DNA of 64,000 nt from CAVWDU01 sp963840725 (GTDB lineage Bacteria; Pseudomonadota; Gammaproteobacteria; Pseudomonadales; Halieaceae): the NCBI GenBank assembly GCA_963840725.1, contig CAWIZY010000018.1, positions 268,387-332,386 of the forward strand, read 5' to 3'. The notes beneath the pieces were generated by a model. That model searched no databases and was not told where the DNA came from. It worked only from the letters and a program-made list of their open reading frames with translations. Both the position numbers and the translations under genes were made by a program. This document shows positions 54,719 to 63,937 of the stretch, piece by piece; the first letter of the stretch is position 1; every line of letters starts with the position of its first letter.

Positions 54719-55851
54719 CGAAAATCGGGTGCCAATGGTTGTCGCAAGCCCGTCGAGTGTTTAAGCCGCTAGTTGAGAGCATAACCGGGCTGTTAGACTT
54801 CGGAGGGTGTCCAGACCGGGTCGCGCAGACCGGGTCGCGCAGACCGGGTCGCGCAGACCGGGTTGCGCAGACCGGGTCAACGTCGATAGCTAAAGTGATG
54901 GACTCCCCGGAACCGCTGCGACAGGTGCCATGCCAGGCGTCGCTCTATCAGTCTTTTGGTACCAATCTTCCAGTTCGATGGTGTCGATCTCACAGCCGTC
55001 CTGCACTGCCTGCTGCTAGCACCCAAACGGCGATGTCGCCGGCGTTCCACATATCCGGCTCACAGGCCTGCAGAGCGAAGACCAGTATGGGCGTGTATGA
55101 GGGTAACGCGATGCATTATTTCTGGCAGGTGGCGCGCCGCAGTCTGAGATAGCGGCGATACATAATCCGATGCCTAAAGCGCAGGCTTTAGCTGTCCTTT
55201 AGGGAAAAACACTAACTTGCCTTCTCACAAGTCCGATGCGAGGGCGGGCAGGTATCGGCGACCGCCGCTGGTACCGACAAGGTTGCGGTCTGAAATTGCT
55301 TGAATCGTGGTATGAATGCTTCAGGCGCAGATGGGGATGGTTCATTTAACAACAGTGGAGTTGGTTCGCCTGGCAGGAGTTGAATCCGAAGCTGGCCCCC
55401 CGAGGCCTGCCGCTTAGGAAGCGGCGAAAATACCTGAATTATAGTTTACAACTAACAGAAAAATAACGGGTTAATGCCATTCAGTTGAGAGACTTGCGAC
55501 CTCCCGAACCTGTCCCGAACCGGGGAGGGGGCAATACCGAACGGGTTGTGTGTGGGTCGAAGAATTGAAACCGGATTCTCTCAACCCACCCCCGCACTAT
55601 CTTCGAACGGCATGTCAGCGCTACGCGCGCCTCTTGGGGCCGAGGTTTCACGGTCTACAATTCGAACAGGCGAGATAAGTCACCTCGCTGGCGCTCAGCG
55701 GACAATGTGTACCATCAAGATGCCGCCGGGTTGGCGGCATGTCCCGACGATGCACTTGCCCTGGTGTCCAATTTACGGGCTCCATTTCTGGTCATGAACA
55801 GGCCCGTAGTGTTGCCGCCGGCCCTGGGAGCGGTGGCAACCTGGCAGATAA
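54719..55851. other. Noncoding, repeat-bearing stretch
   Basis: About 1.1 kb without a convincing gene. It holds the tandem repeat at 54814-54878 and a minus-strand tRNA-like hairpin near 55365-55425 (anticodon-loop TTCCTAA on a GCCGC/GCGGC stem) without complete acceptor or D arms. A weak frame at 55546-55797 shows no family features. It looks like decayed or island-junction DNA. Confidence 0.45.
54814..54878 (+). repeat. 14-bp tandem repeat, about 4.6 copies
   Basis: The unit GACCGGGTCGCGCA repeats head to tail with one substitution in the fourth copy and a partial fifth. The unit contains a small palindrome (GACCGGGTC), so the array could fold. There are no unique spacers, so it is not a CRISPR. 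Confidence 0.85.
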
Positions 55852-56433
55852 TCAATTAGGCGTAAATTTAAACTTCTGTCCGCCCAGTGTGGCTTCATAC
55901 ATCAGGCCGCCTTTGGCGATGGTATAAATTGCCATCCCTTTCCTGTATGCACCGGTTGCTTTGGCGTTGTTCTGGCCACCGCTGACCCCAGCAGATGCAC
56001 CCCCACCTCCACCCGCAGACGCAGATGCGCCTGCAGTCAGTGCAACCGCAGTGGCCTGTGCGCCAAACTCGAAATTACCAGATGTGAAGTCGTCGTAGGC
56101 TCGCTTGTCCTCAAAGAATATAACCTGGCTGAATACCTGGCCGCCGAGCTGAAAGCCCACAGTTACCTGGGTCATGCTGGCAGTACCCGTCATCTTGCCA
56201 TTGGCAAATACTCGACCTTTACCATGGGCACCGCCAATGCCGATGCCACCCTTGCCAATGCTCGGAAAAAGAGCATAGCCGTACGCCGTTTTGAACATCT
56301 CCGCAGCGCCCGCATCAATAAATGCCTGCTTTGCCTTCTGGAAAGGCACATTTTCTTCAGCACCAGCCAACGCGGTGTGATTCGTAAATGCAATTGCGAG
56401 TGTCAGCAGTAATGATTTTATCAAGATAGACAT
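55852..56433 (-). CDS. SYLF/YSC84-domain protein, secreted
   Basis: 193 residues with a signal peptide ending HTALAGAE. The SYLF domain is clear: AYGYALFPSIGKGGIGIGGAHGKG, then MTQVTVGFQLGGQVFSQVIFFED, and GAQATAVALTAGASA. A glycine-rich insert (SAGGGGGASAGVSGG) is variable in the family. The eukaryotic fold binds phosphoinositides, but bacterial members are periplasmic or outer-membrane-associated and of unknown role. It appears alone. Confidence 0.88.
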   Translation of the reverse strand: MSILIKSLLLTLAIAFTNHTALAGAEENVPFQKAKQAFIDAGAAEMFKTAYGYALFPSIGKGGIGIGGAHGKGRVFANGKMTGTASMTQVTVGFQLGGQVFSQVIFFEDKRAYDDFTSGNFEFGAQATAVALTAGASASAGGGGGASAGVSGGQNNAKATGAYRKGMAIYTIAKGGLMYEATLGGQKFKFTPN

Positions 56434-56775
56434 AGTACAAACTCCGATATCTGCTTAAAGAATCCGCCATGGCCGAGGGCATCGGGCCATTATTGCGGTG
56501 TTTGAAAGTTAGCCGAGATAGCGGCTTTTAGCAATCTCGCATTTTAGGTGTATCTGAAACTGAGTCGTATTCCAGCCGGGTTTTCAGGATCGGGCAGGGG
56601 TCTCCCCGGCGAGGGACTTTACGTCAAAAAATTGCAACGGTGTTTCCTCGACCGTCCCCCCCGCATTATTTTCGAACCCCTGGAGGGACGCCAGGCTCGA
56701 CAGCGCCTGTTTTTGGCTTCGGCTCGTCAGGCTGTGAAGGCGGATATGGCCGGAAACCTCTCAAATACGACCCTG
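56434..56775. other. Intergenic stretch, no gene recognised
   Basis: About 340 bases with only a weak plus frame. It holds the SYLF gene promoter. A CCCCCGCAYTATYTTCGAAC-type string here (56657-56680) resembles one at 55583-55610, possibly a short dispersed repeat. Confidence 0.4.
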
Positions 56776-57423
56776 CTAACCCTTGTAGCCAAGCGCCGCT
56801 TGAAACCCTTTTTCCATGGTAGTTCTGATAAGATCTTGTACCGCCTCGGTGTCATTGATGTGTGGGAATGTAAGTTCGGGGACGGGTAGTTCCAGGAACT
56901 GACAGAGTGGCTGCCAACCGTCTGCCACCTCGAAAACCAGCAGCCGTTCCGGGTCTATGTTTGCCCTGACGTCGGCAACATGTTCATTGAATCGCCGGAT
57001 AAGGTGATCATGATCATGCATCCGACAATCGAAGTAGTCATCAATCGTGGCCTTCATGTAAGCACCCGCGTCGGTGCCGGGCAGGAACTCTATCCATTCT
57101 TTGCCGAAGATCGTGCTCTGAACTGAAGTAAACCACTTTTCCGGGTCCCGCACGGTAAGCACAACTTTGGCATCAGGGTAGTACTCGGCCAATGCGGCAT
57201 AGCTGGTGCAGGCAGGAAAATCGACTGTCGCCGTAAAGCCCTCGAAAAGCGCATCCCAATCCGGTGCGCCGTTTCCCACATTTTCCCAAAGTTTCCAGTG
57301 CTCGGGGCCTTTTGGGAAGCACTCCACCATGTGGTAACAAGGGTAGCCCATTTGCTCCAGTGCCACTTTCAGTGACATGGTGCCGGTCCGGCCAAAACCT
57401 GCACCGATAATTTTCAATCCCAT
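56776..57423 (-). CDS. Sulfotransferase-like family protein
   Basis: About 215 residues from ATG 57423, after AGGAG. The 5'-phosphosulfate loop GAGFGRTGTMSLKVAL is at residues 6-21. VLTVRDPEKWF near 103 supplies the 3'-phosphate-binding Arg. The 'IGAGFGRTGTMSLK.AL..LG' subfamily is common in marine bacteria and fungi, with PAPS-dependent activity assumed but seldom shown. It is cytoplasmic. Its acceptor is unknown. Confidence 0.88.
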   Translation of the reverse strand: MGLKIIGAGFGRTGTMSLKVALEQMGYPCYHMVECFPKGPEHWKLWENVGNGAPDWDALFEGFTATVDFPACTSYAALAEYYPDAKVVLTVRDPEKWFTSVQSTIFGKEWIEFLPGTDAGAYMKATIDDYFDCRMHDHDHLIRRFNEHVADVRANIDPERLLVFEVADGWQPLCQFLELPVPELTFPHINDTEAVQDLIRTTMEKGFQAALGYKG

Positions 57424-57572
57424 CTCACTCTCCTGCAAATAATAAAGCCGTCAAATAGTATAGAGTATGTGCCGCTGTGTGTAGGTCCTCCAGGAGCCGC
57501 CATTTGGGATAGAATCAGTGTTAATGGCCGCTGATTACGAAGAGCGCTCATTCGCATTGCTCGCGATACCGA

Positions 57573-58060
57573 TCACTGCCACTGGGGAACAGCGCTCACC
57601 TGGTCAAATTCGGCTGAGTAGGGCAAGCTTGCAGTCGCGTCTGTTCCGCTCTTTACTACGCTGATCCTGTATACGATGCGCATTGGCGCTTCCATTGCAG
57701 TTCCTGAAACTTCACCCAAGCCCTGAACCGCATGGGTATCGCCGATAGAGAAAAGTGCTCCCGCTAGGAACACCGGAAAATATACCGTAGTACCCACCGT
57801 CAGATTGAGGTCGTCGAGGTTGCCGCCGTTAGCTCGGGGTGGGGTCGTGTTGAGCATTTTGTCGGTGTCGGGAGCAACACCCATGACACCTGCAAATGGC
57901 TTTAGAGGGATCTGTATGTCATCGTTGAAGTCTACGTAGCCTTGTTTATTGTTCAGTGAAAAGGTTTTGAGTGCCGTCGTATTCTCGCAAGCTTCGTACA
58001 GTTCGAAGGCAGTGCCTGCCGTAAGTATTCCAATGCCGGGGAAGGGGATGGCTTCATCGG
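57573..58060 (-). pseudogene. Acetamidase/formamidase remnant (C-terminal part)
   Basis: The frame reads IQIPLKPFAGVMGVAPD, then TTPPRANGGNLDDLNLTVGTTVYFPV and GALFSIGDTHAVQGLGEVSGTAMEAPM, the diagnostic half of FmdA/AmdA amidases (the family has GD.HA.QGDGEV). The N-terminal part is missing, replaced by a transposase fragment. The Asp in GDGEV is Leu here, and the Cys of CGTAIE is Ser. It is therefore inactive as an amidase. Confidence 0.7.
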
Positions 58061-58231
58061 AAATTGCAGCAGCGACCCCACTTGGGCTTCGTGGGCGCGC
58101 GATCCAGTACCCGCGTACTTCCCTCCCCGCAGGCCATCCAGGACAATGCGGGCCTTCGCCTCGATGGAGAACTTGCCGCAGGTTTTGCAACGGAGCTCCT
58201 TAACAGTCTTCTCCGTGTTGGACATGCTCAT
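58061..58231 (-). pseudogene. IS3-family transposase OrfA fragment
   Basis: The start MSMSNTEKTVKELRCKTCG leads to KFSIEAKARIVLDGLRG, the N-terminal helix-turn-helix pattern of many IS3-family OrfA proteins. Further downstream the frame shifts into the amidase remnant. No terminal repeats of an element are seen, so this is a relic left by a rearrangement. It is a different IS lineage from the one at 59280. Confidence 0.6.
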
Positions 58232-58387
58232 AATGAGATTACTCTGCTTCAGTGAAAAGTAGTAACAGGCTCTCTTAGTGAATCAGGTCGTTTGGGCTTG
58301 CATGCTTGGACGGCGCACAACCTCGATGAAGGCGCGTGGGTATTCGTCGAGGATTCGGGGATAACCGCTTTCACCTCATTGAGGGCT

Positions 58388-58627
58388 TTATCGCTTTAGC
58401 TGATCGGCGGAATCGTCCGATGAGTCCTCTGGAGGGGGGCTTGGATCATTGTCGCACTGACGCTGCCACAGGAGTAAGGCCTCGTCGAATTCTTCCTTGC
58501 TTTCTCCGGGCTGACGTAAAGGTTCCGCCGTACATGAAACGGCCCGCTCTTCTGTTTCGATACGAATCTCTGCCTCCTGGGCGAAAGCCGGCGCTGCAGC
58601 CATGAAAACAAAAATAATCATTCGCAT
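58388..58627 (-). CDS. Small secreted hypothetical protein
   Basis: 79 residues from ATG 58627, after GGAGACG. A short signal peptide (RMIIFVFMAAAPAFAQEA) leaves a mature protein with two Cys (VSCTAEPL, RQCDNDP) and a very acidic end (PPPEDSSDDSAD). It overlaps the preceding gene by 10 bases, so the two are coupled. The family is not recognised. Confidence 0.6.
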   Translation of the reverse strand: MRMIIFVFMAAAPAFAQEAEIRIETEERAVSCTAEPLRQPGESKEEFDEALLLWQRQCDNDPSPPPEDSSDDSADQLKR

Positions 58628-59184
58628 TTTATCGTCTCCATGTCGACCAAGTGGCTTCGAGACCAACCCGTCGGGTTTGGCTTAGTCAGGTCACTTTCAG
58701 TAAATGCCGCCGTTAGTTCGACCAAAGTATATTTCGAAGATATCAGGTAGTCTACTTCCTCGAAATGGCTCTCATTGGGTGTAATTGTCAATTTTTTGAA
58801 ATTGCGTACAAACGACGATATGGCAGGCCAGTGAATATCACCTGGCTGTCCTGCTGGCTCTAGAAAGAAATTTTTTGAGCCCGGCAATACTTCGTTTACG
58901 CCAAATCGACTTGACTGCAATTTTATTGGAACATCACCAACATTTTCGATCCTGATCCTGGCATTAAGCAAAATGAGACTGGTGGAAATACAATGGATGC
59001 TGGTCTCGATATCGGCAATGTGCATTCGAGTGCTGCCTATATCCCTAGCGACAAACCAATAGCCCGCGCCGAGAATCGCCGCAGACGTAAGGACAGCCTG
59101 GATAATTTGACTAAGCGAGAGTAATCCCCCCAGGCTGTCCAGGGTCGCTCGTTCAGGGCTGACGTCGTTTTCCGGCATGTTCAT
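58618..59184 (-). CDS. Hypothetical membrane-anchored protein
   Basis: 188 residues with one helix near residues 28-46 (IIQAVLTSAAILGAGYWFV), then a beta-rich domain with 'RIRIENVGDVPIKLQSSRFGV' and 'TITPNESHFEEVDYLI'. The layout parallels the 27947-28576 protein, possibly the same broad fold. It is translated just before the small secreted protein and overlaps it. I cannot name a function. Confidence 0.62.
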   Translation of the reverse strand: MNMPENDVSPERATLDSLGGLLSLSQIIQAVLTSAAILGAGYWFVARDIGSTRMHIADIETSIHCISTSLILLNARIRIENVGDVPIKLQSSRFGVNEVLPGSKNFFLEPAGQPGDIHWPAISSFVRNFKKLTITPNESHFEEVDYLISSKYTLVELTAAFTESDLTKPNPTGWSRSHLVDMETIKCE

Positions 59185-59279
59185 ACACCTTAAATTCTAC
59201 TCGACCTCTGCACAAGCTCGACCTGAATCGCCCCGGGTTCATCGGAGGGTATAATTCTTGAGCAGGTGAATCATACCCC

Positions 59280-59618
59280 ATGAACAGAAGGCCTGGATAT
59301 TCACCCGAGGTACGAGAGCGAGCTGGGCGAATGGTGCTCACGGGCGAGCATGAGCACATGTCCCGTTGGGCCGCGATTGAGTCAGTCGCCTCTATAACTG
59401 GCTGTATTCCCGAGACCCTTCGGTCCTGGGTTAATAAGTCGGAAGTTAATAGTGGCGCCCAGCCTGGCATGACCAGCGATGATGCCGCCCGTATGAAGGA
59501 GCTGAAGCGAGAGAATCGCGAGCTCAGGTGCGCGAATGAAATCCTTCGCAAGGCCTCCGCTTTTTTCGTCGAGGCGAAGGGCGACGGCCAGGGCCTCCTG
59601 CGCAAACCGAAGTTTTAG
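59280..59618 (+). CDS. IS3-family transposase OrfA
   Basis: 112 residues of the OrfA type: YSPEVRERAGRMVLTGE, a helix-turn-helix with WAAIESVASITGCIPETLRSWV, and a leucine-zipper-like LKRENRELRCANEILRKAS before the frameshift region. It overlaps orfB at 59618, the usual site for programmed -1 frameshifting. OrfA looks intact but without a full OrfB cannot drive transposition. Confidence 0.85.
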   Translation: MNRRPGYSPEVRERAGRMVLTGEHEHMSRWAAIESVASITGCIPETLRSWVNKSEVNSGAQPGMTSDDAARMKELKRENRELRCANEILRKASAFFVEAKGDGQGLLRKPKF

Positions 59619-60100
59619 TGTCGTTTATTGATGAGCACTGTGAGACCTGCATTGTCGAGCCGATCTGCAATGTGTTACCGATTGCACCGTCCACTTACCA
59701 CCATCATAGAGCGTTGGAACGGCACCCCGAGCGCCGTAGCGACAGGACGAAGCGGGATGAGCACCTCTGTGCCCACATCCAGCGTGTTTGGGAGACGAAC
59801 CACTGCGTGTACGGCGTCCACAAGACCTGGAAGCAGCTTAACCGGGAATCGATACCCACAGCCCGTTGCACTGTGGAGCGGCTAATGGGAACGCTCGGCC
59901 TCGAAGGCGTCAGGCGAGATAAGCGTTGCGTGACGACGATCCCGTCAGATCTTGCGGATAAACCCTTGGGTCTGGTGAACCGCGAGGTGAGTGTAGAGCA
60001 CCCGAACCAGCTCTGGGTAGCTGACATTACTTACGTGGCCACATGGTAAGGCTTTGTCTATGTGGCTTTCGTTGTGAATGTGTACTCTGTTGCAGGGCGC
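59618..60100 (+). pseudogene. IS3-family transposase OrfB, stop codon and C-terminal truncation
   Basis: The start SFIDEHCETCIVEPICNVLPIAPSTY and LWVADITYV (first catalytic Asp) are typical. A TAA at 60047 replaces the codon after ATW, and the next residues GFVYVAFVVNVYS continue in frame for about 14 codons before similarity ends. The second Asp and the Glu of the DDE triad are missing. Confidence 0.82.
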
Positions 60101-60164
60101 GCTTCGGGGGCCGGAAGAACTCACGTGATACTTCTCTGAATGACTGAAAAGTTGGTTATATAGT
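60092..60164 (+). repeat. Diverged direct repeat, copy A
   Basis: A 70-base segment with core CTGAATGACTGAAA and GTGATRCTTSTC. A second copy lies at 61406-61477 with roughly three quarters identity by eye. This copy precedes the secreted protein at 60240. Confidence 0.55.
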
Positions 60165-60239
60165 TACTATGCATGCGCCAAGCCCAGTGTTCACGTGTAT
60201 TATTCTGTCAGTGAAATCTGAATTTGCGTAGATGCTGCC

Positions 60240-61025
60240 ATGCTTCATGCAATTTATCGAGCTGCTCTTGTCCTGACTTGCCTGACCTTGGTGGCAACCA
60301 CCGCTTGGGCTGATTGGAGCTTCAGCAGTGCTCCCAATCCCAATGCGTTCATCCAAACAAACAACATGACGCTGGAGCTACAGTGCGACCGAATAAGGTT
60401 TGCTCCAGCCGGCATTGAGGACTCCCAGGATATTGCGGACAAACAGGGAATTTCCATCCGGTTCATGAAGAATGGCGCAACCGAAGTAGGTGCTTTCCAG
60501 GCTGGCCCGACAAACTCGACTGTAAGCATCGTCGACAAATATCCCGTAGAGATCGTGTTCTCCGATAGCGGCGACTACAATTTCGTACTCGACCAAATCG
60601 CGGCAACCGCGGTATTAAACCTGTCCATGGTTGACCAGGATGTGAGTTACGGCATTTTTGATCTGAAGGGCTCCGGCGCTGCTATCAGATCCCTTCGATC
60701 CGCTTGTGCATCCGGCAGCGCCACTACCTCGAAGTCGATGGAGGCGCCGGAAGGCATGGTCTATTGCGGCGGCCGTGGCGTGAAGCGTCAGATCGAGTAT
60801 GTGATCCTCAACAAATCACAGGACCAGTGGGACGCCAGAGTCACGGTGAATGGAGAAACCATTCGAGCCATGACTGCCTACAGCTATTTCGGCAGCAACC
60901 AGCTGCCGCCACGAGGCTTCATTGTCGCGTTGCTAGGCGAAGACCGGTCCGAATTTCTTGTCTTCAGGGATGGCGATGAAGATTGGTTGGAGTTCGGTGA
61001 CTATACTTATCGCAAGTGCAACTAA
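60240..61025 (+). CDS. Secreted hypothetical protein
   Basis: 261 residues with a clean signal peptide (ALVLTCLTLVATTAWADWS). The mature part is beta-rich, with NMTLELQCDRIRF, and a central VVEIVF-like strand series. A second half (MVYCGGRGVKRQIEYVIL) has a Cys near 180 and one at the end (YRKCN). I do not recognise the family. A purine-poor leader gives no clear ribosome site. It follows a diverged copy of a short repeat also found near 61430. Confidence 0.65.
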   Translation: MLHAIYRAALVLTCLTLVATTAWADWSFSSAPNPNAFIQTNNMTLELQCDRIRFAPAGIEDSQDIADKQGISIRFMKNGATEVGAFQAGPTNSTVSIVDKYPVEIVFSDSGDYNFVLDQIAATAVLNLSMVDQDVSYGIFDLKGSGAAIRSLRSACASGSATTSKSMEAPEGMVYCGGRGVKRQIEYVILNKSQDQWDARVTVNGETIRAMTAYSYFGSNQLPPRGFIVALLGEDRSEFLVFRDGDEDWLEFGDYTYRKCN

Positions 61026-61706
61026 CAGCCTACTTCTACAGCGTTTCAGATAGGTGCTTCGACATGCGAGGTAAAAGCTATAGCGCCACCCTGTTGCTTG
61101 CATTTTGGTTGTTACAGTAGATGGATATTTGGGTACAGCGACTGACCGTTTCCACGGCATTTTTGCCCGCAACTGTAAAAAAAGGGCGCAACCGGTTCCA
61201 CAGCGCCCGCGGTACCGGATGGACAGAGACAAACCGCAGGCGCCCATGACCTGGGCGAACGTTCGAAGTGTATGTTGGTCATGCCCCAGGGCACCCGCTT
61301 CTTGATGCTACCCATCAATCCAACTTGTCGACAGTGAGACGTGCTCCATGTGCGGTGGGAAACTCAGGGCGATCGCCTGTATGCGTCACGGCTTTCTTCG
61401 GGCACGCCTCTTTCGCCTTCCGGGGCCAGAATAGCCCAGGTGATGCTTGTCTGAATGACTGAAAGGGTGGTTGATAGTCCCTGTGTACGGGTATCCAGCC
61501 TGCTAGTAGACGCGGGTCACGGCAAATTCCGACCACCGCGCCAAGCAGAGTATATTTGGGAACATGTGCGTCGAACGCGTACATTACTTAAGCTGAGCGG
61601 GTCGCTGGCATTGTATGAATGGCTTTGGCCTGAAGCCCTGAAAGAGAATGCAATTTACTAGTAATTCGGTCTGCCAGCCGGAAAACTAATTCTCAAGGAA
61701 AATGTC
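61026..61706. other. Noncoding stretch with repeat copy B
   Basis: No convincing gene; short frames are compositional. It contains repeat copy B (61406-61477) and probably the former promoter of the pseudogene at 61707. I see no RNA gene. Confidence 0.5.
61406..61477 (+). repeat. Diverged direct repeat, copy B
   Basis: It shares CTGAATGACTGAAA, preceded by CCGGGGCCAGAAT (copy A has GGGGGCCGGAAG). The two copies flank the secreted-protein gene, as if a short segment had been duplicated around it. Confidence 0.55.
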
Positions 61707-62074
61707 ATGATCAAATTGTGAAAATTCGCGTTGTTTCTTGTCGTCTTTGTTTCCATCACGGGATGGTCCTGGGGCGGTAAAATCGGTGAAGCCATAAAAC
61801 TCGCGGTTCATTGCGATATCGATAAGGCGTAGAGGTCATCAGCAAGGGTGAAGGCGACGGCTTTTTGGTTACTATGGCGTTCCTGGAGCACGAGGCCATT
61901 CTGCGTGACGCCGGTCGCAGTAAAGACGCAGACGCGGTGCAGGCAAAGCGCGAGAGCGGCAGTCCGGAAATGACTGCTAAGGAAAAGGCGGATGCGGAAA
62001 AGTCTGTGCAGGATACCGTGGCGGCTATCCGCAAAGAGCGTGAAAAGCGCACAGGCAAGGCTGAGTGCAACTGA
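61707..62074 (+). pseudogene. Small secreted protein, stop codon and frameshift
   Basis: The start MIKL is followed by TGA at 61719, then KFALFLVVFVSITGWSWGG, a former signal peptide. CDIDKA runs into a one-base loss near 61828; the next frame reads VEVISKGEGDGFLVTMAFLEH and an Ala/Lys/Glu-rich helix to the stop. The repaired product would be about 123 residues. The family is not recognised. Two lesions mean the gene is dead. Confidence 0.6.
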
Positions 62075-62255
62075 GCTGAGAGATAGGGGACTGTTACCTC
62101 TGCACAATCGGTGGATGAATACCTACAAGCGAACGCACTATATGGATCGCGAACAAAAGTGCACACCTTTTGTCGCAGTATGTACATTCCGGGACTGACG
62201 TTTTTGCTCTAATCAGGTTAACCACTTCGGGCCACCAATAGGTGTTCAATATTCC

Positions 62256-62747
62256 ATGAAAAATGTTTTCCGCATGTCCGCGGTTTGTCTTGCACTGCTA
62301 TCGCCGCCACTTGCAAGCGCCGAATCCACTGAAGCAGAGGCCATGGCCTTGCTCCAATCAATGTCCGATTACATCGGCGGCCTTCAGTCTCTGGAGCTCG
62401 CTTTTGATAGCGATATAGAAGTCATCACGCCTCAATTGGAAAAAATACAGTTCAGCAACTCGGGTACTGCTGTGATGGTCCGGCCTGACAAGTTGCGGGC
62501 GCACCGCATTGGCGGCTATTCCGATGTGGAACTGATATATGACGGCAAGACAATGGGCATCCTGGGCAATCACCTCGAGGGTTACGCCCAGGTATCTGCT
62601 CCCGGCACGATCGACGATATCATCCACGCGCTGCGCGAGGGGCATGGTGTTGCACTGCCTGGCTCCGACCTGCTGTTAACTGATTCCTATGAGTTGCTGT
62701 CCGCCGGGATAGAGGAAGCGAAATACATGGGCCGGGGTGTTGTTTGA
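62256..62747 (+). pseudogene. DUF2092 protein interrupted by an IS3-family element
   Basis: 163 residues remain. A signal peptide (ending PLASAES) precedes ALLQSMSDYIGGLQSLELAFDSDIEVI, VMVRPDKLRAHR and LLSAGIEEAKYMGRGVV, where family members normally continue for another 80-90 residues (the next block is usually GVECEHLAFR-like). The frame ends on TGA in the first bases of the insertion sequence at 62745. It is therefore a recent knockout. The function of DUF2092 periplasmic proteins is unknown. Confidence 0.85.
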
Positions 62748-62774
62748 TCCTGCCCACCAACAGTGGACACGCAG

Positions 62775-63642
62775 TTAAGCGACTTGTTGTGCCTCAAACG
62801 CTTCCGGGCTGATGAAGCCGTTGGCGCTGTGTCGGCGGGTTCGATTGTAGTCCACTTCGATGTACTCGAATACAGCTTGTCGCATCCCCTCCCGGGTAGC
62901 GAATCTCTCACCGTGAATGGCCTCCACCTTGAGCGAATGGAAAAAGCTCTCAGCACAGGCATTATCGTAACAGTTGCCCCTCGCACTCATGCTGCAGATT
63001 AACTCGTGCTCCCTGATCAGCTGCTGGTATGCACCGGAACAGTACTGACTCCCGCGGTCCGAATGCACAATGACCCCGGTGGGCATGCGGCGTCGCCACA
63101 GGGCCATCTGTAGCGCGTCACAGACCAGTTGCGCGGTCATTCGCTCCGACATCGCCCAGCCCACCACCAGGCGCGAGTACAGGTCGATAACGACCGCCAG
63201 GTACAGCCAGCCCTCCTCAGTCCAAAGATACGTGATGTCGCCGACGTACTTCTGGTTTGGCCTGGTGGCCGTGAAGTCCTGCTGCAACAGGTTGGGTGCC
63301 ACTGGCAGGTTGTGCCTGGAGTTCGTCGTCGCCTTGAACTTCTTCGCCGCCTTGGCTCGCAGTCCCTGACGCCTCATACTCTCGGCGATGGTCTTGCGGT
63401 CATGGTGGTGGCCAGCATCTGCCAAATCCCTGACCAACCTGGGTGACCCCGAACGGCCTTTGCGGGCGCCAAATGCCTTCTTGACAGCTTCATCGAGCTG
63501 TTTCCGGCGCTGCTGCCGGGGCGAAGGGTTATCCCGACGCCGGCGCCAGGCATAGATATCCGCTGCGGGAAACCTGCAATACACGACTCATCGCCGCTAT
63601 CCCAAAAGTGCCTTGATGTTCCTCCATAAACACATACTTCAC
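62775..63642 (-). pseudogene. IS3-family transposase OrfB with one frameshift
   Basis: The main part is a full rve integrase core: VGDITYLW (Asp), IVHSDRGSQY (Asp), NACAESFFHSLKVE (Glu), and FISPEAFEAQQVA at the end. The N-terminal part (MEEHQGTFGIAAMSRVLQVSRSGY) is in another frame, joined by an extra base near 63553. Without the shift the protein would run from GTG 63642. The lesion would block full-length OrfB. Confidence 0.85.
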
Positions 63643-63643
63643 T

Positions 63644-63937
63644 TCAGGCTCTTGGCGAAGTATGTGGCCGCCTTTTTTACGATGGCAAGCTCCTCTGCTT
63701 GCTCTGCCAACTGGCGCTTCAGGCGGGCGATCTCGGCCGCCAGGCTCTGCTCCAGATCGCTCTGATTCGCTTTGCCCTGGCCTTTGAACGCCACCCATAG
63801 AGTTGCGAGTCATGCAGCCCGAGCTCCTTGGCCGCCTTGGGAATACCAATTTTCTCGGCCAGGGCCAGCGCTTCTGCCCGGAACTCTGGCGAGTGCTGCC
63901 GCCGGGTTGTCTTCTTCGTACCTGTCTTTCTTGTCAT
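63644..63937 (-). pseudogene. IS3-family transposase OrfA with one frameshift
   Basis: The first part (SPEFRAEALALAEKIGIPKAAKELGLHDSQLYGWR) is a typical OrfA helix-turn-helix. A missing A in an A-run near 63785 shifts the frame. The other frame completes the protein as QSDLEQSLAAEIARLKRQL and AIVKKAATYFAKSLK, the leucine zipper and end. The intact product would be about 98 residues. The OrfB start overlaps its end. Confidence 0.82.

Larger units (their letters stand above)
59232..60100 (+). mobile_element. IS3-family insertion sequence, truncated on the right
   Basis: The left end looks like TGAATCGCCCCGGGTTC at 59232, followed by orfA and the first part of orfB. The right third, with the last two catalytic acids and the right terminal repeat, is absent. 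The match to IS3 sequence stops near 60100. The element is therefore immobile. Confidence 0.72.

Noticed and set aside
54814..54878. Possible CRISPR
   Set aside because: Repeats are contiguous with no spacers, and no cas genes are present.
55365..55440. A tmRNA 3' end
   Set aside because: The TTCAACTCC string is similar, but the acceptor end does not fit and no tag-coding part is found nearby.
55546..55797. An 83-codon frame in the repeat-bearing gap
   Set aside because: No family features, ribosome site or conserved pattern; the surrounding region looks noncoding.
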